Below, in pieces: positions 51,190 through 62,522 of a stretch of DNA of 64,000 nt (its first letter is position 1; the number at the start of each line of letters is the position of its first letter). The position numbers and the translations under genes were made by a program. The stretch is from the NCBI GenBank assembly GCA_947623455.1, contig OX392530.1:37107405-37171404 (forward strand). Direction: 5' to 3'. The notes beneath the pieces are model-generated. The model saw only the letters and a program-made list of their open reading frames with translations. It did not search any database and was not told the DNA's origin. This DNA is from Mimachlamys varia (taxonomy: Eukaryota > Mollusca > Bivalvia > Pectinida > Pectinidae).

Positions 51190-52117
51190 ACTCCTTGTTT
51201 TTCCTCCGCGCGAAGTAGTGTTTTATTGGAATTCTCTACATGCAGGTTGCGATGGAACTTGACATGTTGTTTTTGTGGTCAATATAAATAGTATGCCATG
51301 GAGCTCGTAACAGCCAGGTTGCCATGATGACCTGAGCAGGAAGTATGAGCCGTTGAACTGAGGTTGCAACTTTGCTCGTTCGAGACATGCTGGGTTGAGT
51401 TTATTTAAAACTGATTCGTAATTTGCAAATATGCTTTATTTAAAATATTATTTTTTTTACATAAGTGTAAGTAAGTCATACATATTTGTTGAATAACGCG
51501 TGACTTGTGTCTGTCAGTGACAACAAATCAAGGAAATAATAACAAAAATCCATTGTATGTAATGTCACATTGTATCTCGGCACACCGACACATATTCCCA
51601 CCGTTTACAATGTGATTCCACACATCAACTAATCTCAAAAATTATTTCCACCGGTATATTGCGTGTTAAAAGGAAATATAATCATTGCAAAAAGTGGGGG
51701 ATTTGTCTGATGAATGTGTACGACTCGTGCTCAAGGTAATGCGTTCCGCCAATCAGGAAATGTTTCTGAATGTCTTAAAAACGATTCGACCTTGAGCTCT
51801 TTCCTATCAATCGATACATCACGTAAATCGATATAAAACCACTCCGACAGAGTCTTGTCGTGTAATGACTTCTGAGTCGAATTGATTCTTATGGCACATG
51901 AACGTATACCTGAAAACATGAAGGCGAGGTGTCTTGGATTTCATGGAACAACAATTACGACATTGTAGGCGATAATCCCAGACGAAACCAGCTTTCTTCT
52001 TGGCCTCTTTTTGAAGCTGTCTTACCTTACCAAGAAATATAATGATAATTTGAAAGACGTTTATCCCTACATATTCGTTAGATGCCAAAGATATTCCTAA
52101 GGTATGTACAATTCCGA
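51190..52117. other. Unique sequence, no gene supported
   Basis: It holds short minus-strand frames (62 and part of 124 codons), partly overlapping the next tandem repeat. No motif is recognised. Confidence 0.45.
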
Positions 52118-52335
52118 CTTCCAGGGACACTCTGAAGTACTGCCCAGTAGTTACTGCATGTTTAGAGAAATAGAAACTCGACGAACTGCCCAATACCTAC
52201 TGTATGTTCCGAGAAATAGAAATTCGAAGTACTGCCCAAGTCTTCCTATATATTTCGAGAAATAGAAACTCGGAGTACTGTCCAATACTTCCAATATATT
52301 TCGAGAAATAGAAACTCGAAAAACTGCCTAAAACC
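52118..52335. repeat. 46-bp minisatellite, four to five copies
   Basis: GAGAAATAGAAACTCG and its variants recur every 46 bp (at about 52164, 52210, 52256 and 52302) with CTGCCCAATAC-type sequence between. The two minus-strand open frames here (124 and 73 codons) repeat the same peptide (FYFSK) because of the array. They are not taken as genes. Confidence 0.8.
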
Positions 52336-52766
52336 ATATGGAAGCTCTGAAGGACTATCAAAGTCATACTTCGAAGGATAATTTTTTGAAGATTATTTGA
52401 CTCCCCCCTGCTGAACAAGACCCAATACTGGTATGTCTATGATCGTTGCCACCCTTCCAACCAACTATTGTTAACAGGAAGACCCGTTATTCAGACTAAT
52501 CAAGTTATCAAAAGCATGATTTATTTTGATCTGAAAACACATATATCAATACTCCCTTTAATTGTTGAAAGACTGGTGCCACATGTTTTTTTAACGGTAA
52601 AACAGACGCAAAATACTTGTTACACAACGGATTTATATAGATTGTATAATCTAATTCCGTGGCTAAAATGATAATAAAAACATCTTAAGGCTTGTCACCG
52701 AAGGACACTTCACAGATGTGTATTCCTGGGATGAATATCCATGCATGACCAACACCATTCCAACCT
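52336..52766. other. Unique sequence, no gene seen
   Basis: Short spacer between two minisatellites. A 67-codon plus-strand frame (52468-52671) has no recognisable features. Confidence 0.4.
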
Positions 52767-53224
52767 CTCTACGTGGAACAACCTTACGACCTCTATCCGT
52801 GGACAAACCTTACGACCTCTCTACTGTACGTGGACCAACCTTACGACCTCTGTACGTGGACCAACCTTACGACATCTGTACGTGGACCAACCTTACGACC
52901 TCTGTACGTGGACCAACCTTACGACATCTGTACGTGGACCAACCTTACGACCTCGGTACGTGGACCAACCTTACGACATCTGTACGTGGACCAACCTTAC
53001 GACCTCTGTACGTGGACCAACCTTACGACCTCTCTACTGTACGTGGACCAACCTTACGACCTCTGTACGTGGACCAACCTTACGACCTCTCTACTGTACG
53101 TGGACCAACCTTACGACCTCTGTACGTGGACCAACCTTACGACCTCTCTACTGTACGTGGACCAACCTTACGACCTCTGTACGTGGACCAACCTTACGAC
53201 CTCTGTACGTGGACCAACCTTACG
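52767..53224. repeat. 26/31-bp minisatellite opening all three forward frames
   Basis: Seventeen CCTTACGA units. The base unit is TACGTGGACCAACCTTACGA followed by CCTCTG (26 bp). Some units carry five additional bases (CTCTCTACTG instead of CTCTG), giving 31 bp. In the right half the 26- and 31-bp units alternate as a 57-bp dimer. No unit contains a stop in any forward frame, so overlapping frames of 184, 188 and 156 codons arise together. Their peptides are the same sequence in three phases (TWTNLTTSV, RGPTLRPLY, VDQPYDLC). This argues strongly against coding. Confidence 0.92.
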
Positions 53225-55046
53225 AAGGCGAGTACCGAGATGATTGTCACACAACAATGGACCAAGATGTGAAAGACTTGGTTCTCCGGCAACCAATCCT
53301 TCTATAATGGATGAACACAAAGACTTCGTTTTCTTGTTCTCTGACGATTGTCGCAAAACATATTAAGACTTAAAAAAAACACCAATCGTAAATGCCTTCT
53401 AGATGTTTCATCGTGCTTTTAATGTGGTGAAATTCGTTTAAGGCTTTCTATGAAGATCGAAATTGTCTTCCTAATTCATGTGAAAGCGGAAACAGTGGAG
53501 ACGCCGATAGGAAACCAAAACTGATTGGTTATAGCCAAATACTGACGAAACAAGCGAAAGAACAAGGGGACTTGTGTACACGTGCTTGCTCTGTACATGA
53601 GTGCTCAGGCGGGAAAGACAATCGGAAATTAGACGACGATCGTATTCGGATCAAATAAAAATGGCAATAACACCAGCGGATTAAGTTGTATTGTCTAGAC
53701 GACATGGTTAAGTCTGGATGTCTAGTTTTTTGCTAGGACCTGTGATTCATTCATGAAACTTGGCATCACTAGAATAAAACTTAGAACACGATGGCCCTGA
53801 CATTTTGCGTCTTATATATGTGTGTGGAAGCGATTGAAACCATCATTGTCACTGGTCATTTGGCAATATTTCACAATCCCTGCAAATAACGTCTCGTTAT
53901 GATATAGAATTACATAGATTCTCTCTGTTTTGAGCTTCAATTTTTTTTTGTATATATAAATTCTGAATTTGTTTTCATTTTGAAGAAGTTTATCATATCC
54001 AGTTTTAATTAATTGTTTTGAATGCAAAATATTTGTTTGCGAAAATAATAATTATTTATTTTTATAATCATATGTAAAACTGGTGTGAACATTTCTTATA
54101 ACATTCAGTTGTGCATAATCTAATAGAATAAAAACAGCGACCGTATGCCTTTAAAATAATTTCACATGAAAGATATTGATCAAGAGTTAACATAACAATT
54201 AAGGTAATATGGGACACAGGTATCCCGATATGAATACCTTTACATGAATAATGTATTATATAACATACTGAATACGCCTATCCCTTACCGTAGTGCTCTG
54301 TCTCTCTCGTACATGATATAAGTTTCCTCCTATAAAAATAAACAATACCATCATACAGAATTTTCATGAATGACTCGAGCAGGGCCATTGAATCTGTGTA
54401 TCTTTCGTAGCAGTGTTAAAAGATAGCGTAGCGTAGCGTTTAGAATCAATTTAATACACGCGAGTTAATTTTTATATGAATACTGCATCCAACCGACGAA
54501 AGCGGTCCACGTCAAAACGCCGAGATGGATACAAAGGAGAAGACGGGTGTATTTTAATTGAATGTGTACCGGAGTCGCTTAGTATACAAATATAACCAGG
54601 CAATGACTAGCAGTGTGCTATGTTACGCGTTACTTTAATACACGAGTATGTATACGTAGGCTATGCGTGGCCACCATGGACCAGAGTTTAGTTAGTTTGT
54701 TGTATCAGTGCAAGCGTATATACCCACAATACATGGGACAGCCTACATGTATGCTTGTATGAACAAAATTTCACTTGGACTGTAATTAAGCACGTGCATA
54801 TAATTATAGTTATATATCACGTGTTTAACGAATTTTGTGTTTGTTCGAAGGTGACATTTAAAAACACTTTTAAAAGAAGAATTATATTTATGGTAGGTCT
54901 GTCTCTCGTCGTGCGCTGTCGTAGTTCCGTTGCTGTGACCGCTCGGAGAGTCCTGTGTCTGTTTTCACTACAGCTGTGGTGGTATATATGTGTGTAGAAA
55001 GCTGTACACACTCAGGTATAATGAATATACCTGGCATGATGAATTA
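53225..55046. other. Unique AT-rich sequence, no gene supported
   Basis: It has a small GCGTA triplication at about 54426-54440 and AT-rich stretches near 54030-54070. Frames of 71, 80 and 64 codons overlap each other or lack features. Confidence 0.45.
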
Positions 55047-55056
55047 GTCACGTGAC
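55047..55056. promoter_or_regulatory. Palindromic E-box GTCACGTGAC
   Basis: A perfect palindrome matching the CLEAR/M-box type of E-box. A second CACGTG-containing word (ACACACGTGAAA) lies about 40 bp downstream. Together with the donor-like site at 55849 it might mark a promoter, but no coding exon has been tied to it. Confidence 0.3.
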
Positions 55057-55859
55057 CCCAACTAAGGGGAGGAGCAGAGGAACGATTCACACACGTGAAA
55101 AAACTCAGTCAATGCTCCTGGACAGACAACTCATACGCTCTGAGTGAAGATAAAAAACGAATCATCATCTGTCTTCCTATCGTCGGAGACCATTGGCAGT
55201 AATAGTGGATACTAGCACATCGAGTACAATTGGATATTCGACATTCAAAGTGTGTGAAACTCATTTCTGAATCTAAGAATTCACTGAATTGTGTGTCTTG
55301 AGAATTATTTGCCAATATTCATTCATTTTATTTTTTGTTTTTCCGTGCCAGTTTTTTTTCTTGACGTCGTCTGTTCATTCGCCATAAAGCAGATGTGCTA
55401 ATTTGTTAGCATCCCGAGGCACAGGATCATCGAGAGAGTCCTCTGTTGTGATATTATTTCCTTGGGATACTCTTAATATTTCAATCAATATAGTTCAATG
55501 GAGCGCTTAAAAATTCCTATTCAGAACACGACAAAATAGGTGAATATGCATCGTCTTCATTTATACAGTGCAGGATATTAAACCGGATCCTTCTTTCACA
55601 TGAAAGGAATATAATTAACAAAGGGATATTAACACGAAGAAGAGAGATATTCGTTCAGAGAGATGTTTTGCTTAGAGGCATAGAATTCCTGTTTCAAAAG
55701 AGTTGTTCACTTTTTGTATTTGGTTGCAGGAGCTTGATTTCGTGATTTTTTTTCTTCACAATTTTGTGTGGTTCTCAGAGTCATTCGCTATACAACAGAC
55801 GAGGGAGATACAGACGACAGATTTTCGACATTTGCAGACGAAAGATCGGTAAGTAGATA
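55057..55859 (+). other. Possible non-coding first exon region
   Basis: The stretch ends in GATCG followed by GTAAGTAG (GT at 55849-55850), a near-consensus splice donor. An E-box palindrome lies 0.8 kb upstream. No downstream coding exon is found in the window, so this is only a suggestion of a 5' untranslated exon on the plus strand. Confidence 0.2.
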
Positions 55860-58800
55860 GTGCTGATAAGAAGTTTGAAACCGTACGCATTTCACGGGTG
55901 TAAGTGTAGAGAGGTCTGTACAAAGTCATGCCTTTTCGTTAGGGAACATGTAATTGCAGAAACAGCTCGGAATGTGCTAGTTCAAATATGCAATTACCAT
56001 TATCAGAGTCTTGTTAAGCACCCAACACGTGCATGCATGTCTTTAACCGGTTCGTTTATTTTTTTTACCAACCCGTCTGTCAAATTTGATATTTACCCTT
56101 TACATGTTTTCAGAGTTGTCGCTTGCATGTGTGTATTTGTTTTGAACGTTTAATTTCAATGTTTATATTTTCACTGATGTTCAGTTTTCGTGTACTGTAA
56201 ATATTATCGTGTTTTAATCAAACGATCACTTTTTATACATGCTTTCATGTTTTCCTGTATAAATATTATGATATGTGATGGATATTTTTATCGATATGAA
56301 CCCACTCCAAACGAAAATAAATAACGCGATTTTATCGTAACTACAAACGCTTTACGTGAGATGTATTTCCACTCCATAACCCTGATGCATATTTTAGTGC
56401 TAAATTTTTACACCTAAGAAATAATAGATATGGGTTAAAATCCAAAATACTCGATGCGTTCCCTAATCACTCACGTTGTGACATTATTATCGCATTTAAT
56501 CTCTATTACTCGTTGTAGACGTTACATAATCGTTCTGGGTTTCCCAATCGTGTCTTAAATATTTCCTTAATAATTCACATTACCGTCTTATATAAGGTCA
56601 CTTTCCGTACTATGTTGTATATTACTCACTTGATTATTTTGGTCATTCGATTAAAAAAATTATATTTCGCCCTGATAAAAATCTGAAAAATTCCTGATTT
56701 ATTGTTTTGGGAACTTTTTTTGTTTTGTGGTTTTATGTTTGAAGTTTGAAACATTTTATGGTGATATTACAATAATGTGACATGTGTTTGCAATTTTTGT
56801 GGTTTTTCCTTTTTTCGTGCGATTTGTTATCATGCTATCTGTTTAAATTATCTCGTTTTTAGAAGGTAGAAGAAGTTACTATAAAGAGAGATCATATGTT
56901 ATTTTACGAACAGGATACTTTTGTTGTAGCGCCTATGGGTTTTTTAATATAGAAAACGAGTGCATTTTTAAATATAAAATTGAAAACGATCCTTTGAATG
57001 AACACTCGAGATAGATAACGATCACAAACTGGTTTTAAATGTGAGACTTTTTTTACGTCACATAACGTCTTATCTAAAATTTTATCTTTTATTTTTTGAT
57101 CTTATCTTATGAATAACAAAATAAAGAGGTCAATTTTCGGTGCATGCGTGTTTTTATGTCCACACAAAGCATCGCGACGGAGTCACTATCATCGTTACAA
57201 GAGTATGCAATACTTTGCTTCCTTTCATACCGTTGTTCCTAGCACGCCAGCTACTCCGAGATGTCGTTCGGTATTTATTTGAAAATGAAAACCAATACTA
57301 GGTGTGTGTTTATACAAATTATTTAGGTAACACACCTGTACGTGAGCTATGCTTCAGGTGTAAAACTCTCAGGTACGCAGAGTCGACAGTACACCTGTGC
57401 AAGGTTTGAGAACTTGGATCGCGTGACATTCCGATCCAACGTCTTAAGTGGAGAATACCCCTATTATAATAGCTCAATACGGCCCGAAATCGAGGGTTTC
57501 CTATCTGTGGTCAGCCTTCCCACCTGATAATACCTGAGTGTACCCCGTGTCCGACCCACCTCTCGTGTTAATTTGTCGAAGCAGAAAACACAGCTTTAGA
57601 CACACCGTAACATTGATTATAGATTCTTGTAATTGAGTTTCAGTTCCTTTTTTCTTCCATAGTCGGCTGATAATCTCCCTCCATTAATTGCGCGAGTCTT
57701 GGCCACAATAAACTATCTTCGGTAATGATATAGCTAGTGAAACCTGCAAACACAGTCTGGTCCAACCCGAACACAGAGACAAGTAGGTTTTATCATGAAT
57801 CGGTTACCGTTTTTAAATAAGTATTACTCAAACATATAAACGAAAGTTTTCACTAAATTCTTATCTTTTCACCAGTGTATTATTCTGATAATAGTTGTGA
57901 ATTTAATTTTTGATACTTTATAAGCAAAGAAGGTAGTGATTTAGACGAAATAATAAAATTTCAAATATGAAGTTGCACATGCTTCGCCTTGCTGGCATGG
58001 TATAATGACTGTGATACTTCAAAGGTAGAAAGGAAATTGACATCTTTGGTGATCTATTTTTATTTATCTCCTCGTTGTTCTGTATCATCTTAATCGATTA
58101 CCTGGCGAGACTTTTTACTTGTTGATACCTTAAAACAGCTTGTTTATGTTAAGTAGAGATACAAGACATCTAGATTGCACAGTGCTTTTATGTCGGATTT
58201 TTTTTTAAAATTCAGTAATCACAAAATCGATATTAATCATTAATTATCATTGTGTTTTGTATTCTTATAGTGAAATATATAGTCAATCTTTATATTGAAG
58301 AAATAATTAGAAGTTAATTTGGAAAATGATAAAATATCATTAAAATGTATCTTATGAAAGGCATATGCATTCGCCTCATTATCTTCCCCTTAAAAATATC
58401 TTTTCAATATATACCTGATAAACGTAATTTATCACATACTCCGGATGTCAATTTGCTTTAAGGTATTTAACTCAACAACGACATACTTCAAACAATGGAT
58501 TTGGAAACAGTATTGAACACCTGTATTGTACAGGTAATCTCTCCACACCTGTGGTGTTGATGATTAAATTACCTGTTTAGCGGTAATAAAATACTTATTT
58601 TACCTGTCTAATCAGTTAAGAGTTGAACAGTATTGTCGAAATCTCGGAGGGATGACCCTTCAAACTTTGCAAACCTATAAACCATAGCTTGGCTGTCACA
58701 CCCGGTTTTTAAAATTACCTGTATAGAGTACAGAAAATGGCAGTTCTATTTTGTTTCAATGAACTTTAAGCGATATCAAATTTAAACTAAACACGTTGGG

Positions 58801-61264
58801 TATAAATCGATTCCTAGGCTTACAACACATATGTCGTATATTGTGTACGGCCATTCACGCCTTATCATATATTAACAAATCAGATTATGATGTCTTAAAA
58901 ACCCTTTGAAATATATCAGATGACATATTAACAGTATGTCTGCGACAGATATTTACACATGTTGTTTTGTATTTTTGTTCGGTTCGATTTACCCGATTTA
59001 TCAAGAATTTATGGTTATGGAACATTAATTTAATGGGAAATATGAACCCTTCAAGAAATTATTTTGTACACACCCAAAATGAACTTTAGACTATAAATTG
59101 GTACGGATAATAATGCTATTCATGCATATATTGTGTTAACAACATTAATTGCGCTAAATAAACAAAATTTGAAGGTCATATAAATTCATTTATTTAAACA
59201 AGGTTTTAAGATTTCGTATAAATCATAATTATTTTACACTCTGGAAAACATTTAGATAATAAATATCTTGAATACAAACGATTTTATGTTCAACTATTTG
59301 TTCAAAATGTTATGAATGTATAGTCATGCTTTGACGTACACATCTTATGAAGTATTCAGTTTATAGTGTGAAATATCAAAATGAAGCTGAAAATGATTAC
59401 AATAGCATGGGTTAATATATCTACATGTAAGTTACATTTCAAATAAAATGTGAAGCGAACTTTTCTTACATCTTTCTCAATTCGGAAGGATATCTGTATA
59501 TAAAAAGCAAAAAATGGTTTATGTAGAAGTGAAAGAACTACGGAATACTTTTATCTGTGTGTGACTTCAAGCAAAGGAATAAAAGAAAGCGAAGGGACAG
59601 TAAGACCCGAAGCTGACCAATCATTCATGACTTATAAATTGGCTGTGTGTTTGACTAATTTGAAAGACAAACACCTTCCGGATATCTTCTTCTTCGAGAT
59701 AATTTCAACACCTTTAAGAATTATGATACGAGTCGAAAAGGTGTTAGATTTATTTCATAGGTGTAAATATTGACACCTTGATTTAAACCACAGAGGGCCA
59801 TTATCGTGATAAGTGGCACTCGAGCAAGTCCACGGGCATTTGGGTAAATACAGCACACACAGGATGTCTTGGTAGGGTTCCGCGTAGACAATGCTTTAAC
59901 AGGCGTAAGGTAGGATTTTCTATTTTGTTTGCTTCTTGCCGTTTGCTAGTTTGGTCAAATGTTTTTCATCGTTGACAATAGTGTCATGTCGATATTTAAT
60001 TAACAGCAAAATAAACTGGATTTATTATTCAATATATCACACCAAGACAAGTTAATATTGATATTTCTTATTATTTTTTGTGGTTTTAACTTGTTAACGG
60101 AATCGTAACACTACAATAATGGTTCGAGCTGCCAATCTCAATTGCTGTCCTTTTTGGCCACACATGAAGTGTGACGTTGTAACGCGTCATCCCTTTTCCG
60201 ATTCGAAATTGTTTATTTTTTTCTGACAGCTTTTCTTTCGAAATTCCTGCATTCCTCTTTGTAGAAGTTGTTCAATTGTTCACAGCTATCGGGACAAAGT
60301 ATTTGTCTAATGATTAGTTCATTATATTGGAGTGCGATACTTCAGGCCAAGGTGTTACCGGCCGTTACCTGGACAATGTCCTCTCGTAGCGGTATAGAAT
60401 CCGAAAGCTGGGAATCCAAAGTATGGTTAGGTTAGCTTTAGATCGGACGTAAAACCTTCGGCTACATTAGATACATTACATACAACCATAGACAAATTCA
60501 CATCTTATAGTGCGATTCAATTTAGTTATGGTCTTATAGAGTAAGGATTTATTTTTATGTCCTGTCAGAAACCAAAATAGGCAGATTTATTTTGTAATGA
60601 AGCTGACGGTTCTTGAAGTGATTATTGCCAAACCTTTAGGGTGACCGTATGTAAATAAAGCCTTAAAATGCCTCCACCAGGCTTTGTATCCCTACCCATT
60701 CTTGTTGCCGTCCGAAGGGATCTGACCGTGCTCCTAATCCCAGTTTGACAATGGTACTTTTCCTATAGGGCACTTGTTCACGCTGCCGGGTACTCAAGCC
60801 GTACTTGAAAATGACGGGATTTTTGGCATTATCGCAGGCTAAAGGATCCCCGTCTGTAAATGTCAACACGGTTCTACGAGTCGTGGTTTAAAGGTGTTAA
60901 AAGAAACGCTGATCAAAGTAAAAATGACTAAGTTGTATGGTCCTGTTTCCCTTAAAATGTCACCCTAACTGACGTACAGCTCAAGTAAGGCAAATCTCTT
61001 TACGTGGACCTGATTCTCTATTGTTGTGTTATTGTTGATCTTATTAAAGTTATTTAGTTAGAGTTAAGTTATCAGAATTCGAGTTCGTTCTTCTCCGGTA
61101 AAAAATTGGACTTAAAATGAAATACGATGTAAATTATAATAAAGAAGCAAATAAATAAAACACAAAACACAACGCTTTCAAAAACAATGATTTATGATAT
61201 CGATACTTTGAATATTATTCCTTTTGTTACGAAAAACACTTCTTACTATGGACATTTTACCAAA
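55860..61264. other. Unique AT-rich sequence, no gene supported
   Basis: Open frames near 55860, 57342, 59561 and 60663 (61 to 97 codons) have no recognisable domain. A perfect 7-bp inverted repeat ACCTGTA/TACAGGT with a 3-base spacer lies at 58519-58535, within a cluster of ACCTGT words to about 58605. No tandem repeat or tRNA is seen. Confidence 0.45.
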
Positions 61265-61291
61265 CCCCCCCCCCCCCCAAAAAAAACCCCC
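61265..61291. repeat. Poly-C/poly-A homopolymer tract
   Basis: Fourteen C, eight A, then five C. Such runs are prone to sequencing length error. The 105-codon minus-strand frame across it gives a run of glycines and is not a gene. Confidence 0.85.
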
Positions 61292-62474
61292 AAAAAATGA
61301 AAAATAAAAAGATCCTAAAATAGATTTTGAATTCGAATTCTGTTTCATGAAATAATATTCTTTTATTTTAACTGATAGCATGCTTCTGTACACGTTAGCC
61401 CAGTATACGACTCGGGTCTTGGTAAAACTAGGTTGTAGGGTGGTTGTACTTTGCTGATGATGTTGGGAGGATGCCCTTTGTAACTTCCATCCCACTTATC
61501 TAGCTTTTATCAGCTGTATATGTGAATTCGGAATGTTTACGGAACCCAAACCAAAATATTATTAACTCATTTTCAGTTTGTGTAGAAAATAATACTAACA
61601 AATTATTTTTGTCTGTTGATAATTGTATGTGCTGAAATTGACCGTGTCTTGTGAAAATATGATACTTAAAGTTGATTTTTATACCGTTTGTAAATGACGG
61701 CTGGATCGTTAGGTATGATAAATATTCCCCGAGAGTCAATATCACTTAAATTACTGCTAGCAATTACAGAACATAAACTATGGGAGCTCTTCTGTCTAGA
61801 CCTTCACTAAACTAACGTCAAACGGACTGTTAGCTATGCCGACACGAGCATCCTCAACTTCTACCTACAGAACAGTACAATGAATATCTCCCCCCCCCCC
61901 TTCCCCGATTCTGTGGTGTCTTGTTCTATTGTCTTTGGAGAGCAGACGGGTACAAAAACAGCGCGCCAGTTGTCTTGTTATTTTACAGTCGTACACACGT
62001 CTTGGCGAAGTTACAAGACAAAGTCTCGTCTCGGTGAGATTTGAATGGATGTGCGTTCTGCTTAGATTCGGATAAATACCTTATAATATTGAGTGTCACA
62101 TTTGTTTTGCATTAAAACATGATTAAATAGCTTTTTCGGAATGTCTTTTTGTATTAAAACAGTATCTCAATTTTGTTTTATCTTAGCATCATCCCTATTT
62201 TTCCTTCTCGTTGAAAGCGTTATTTTTCTTTTTTAATTGCTACTATTAATTGATTTCGATAGTTTAAGATTTTCACAACTTCGCACTTCCTTCAGTTAAT
62301 TGTTCGTCGGTAATATTATTTTAGCGCGAATTGTTCGTTCTACCCACCCAGTAATTCATATGTATTTTCTGCCGCCACACAATACGCTGTCTGCTTACAT
62401 GTCCCGAGACATTTATCCCTAACCCCTGTGTCTAGTGATATCTTTAATCTCACTATCGTTATCTCCTCCATAAA
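61292..62474. other. Unique sequence, no gene supported
   Basis: It contains an 11-C run at about 61890-61900 and AT-rich stretches. The 81-codon minus-strand frame at 61500-61745 shows no family features. Confidence 0.45.
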
Positions 62475-62522
62475 CCCCTCCCCCTCCTCCTCCCCTCCCC
62501 CCTCCTCCTCCCCCTCCTCCTC
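62475..62522. repeat. Pure pyrimidine C/T tract with mirror symmetry
   Basis: About 48 bases contain only C and T, made of CCT and CCCCT blocks. The frames through it read as a serine/proline run (plus) or a glutamate/glycine run (minus), so both open frames (62340-62609 minus, 62428-62676 plus) are low-complexity shadows. Confidence 0.85.

Noticed and set aside
51819..52418. Two minus-strand proteins of 124 and 73 residues with FYFSK repeats
   Set aside because: The shared peptide comes from the 46-bp minisatellite on the opposite strand.
13186..53224. Common origin of the 73-bp satellite and the 26-bp minisatellite because both contain TACGTG
   Set aside because: The shared word is only six to seven bases and the rest of the units does not align.
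52718..53307. Repetitive protein genes of 184, 188 and 156 residues
   Set aside because: All three frames of one 26/31-bp minisatellite are open at once and give the same peptides in shifted phase. This is a property of the unit, not of coding.
61178..61495. Minus-strand 105-residue protein with a glycine run
   Set aside because: The glycine run is the 14-C homopolymer read backwards. The rest shows no family resemblance.
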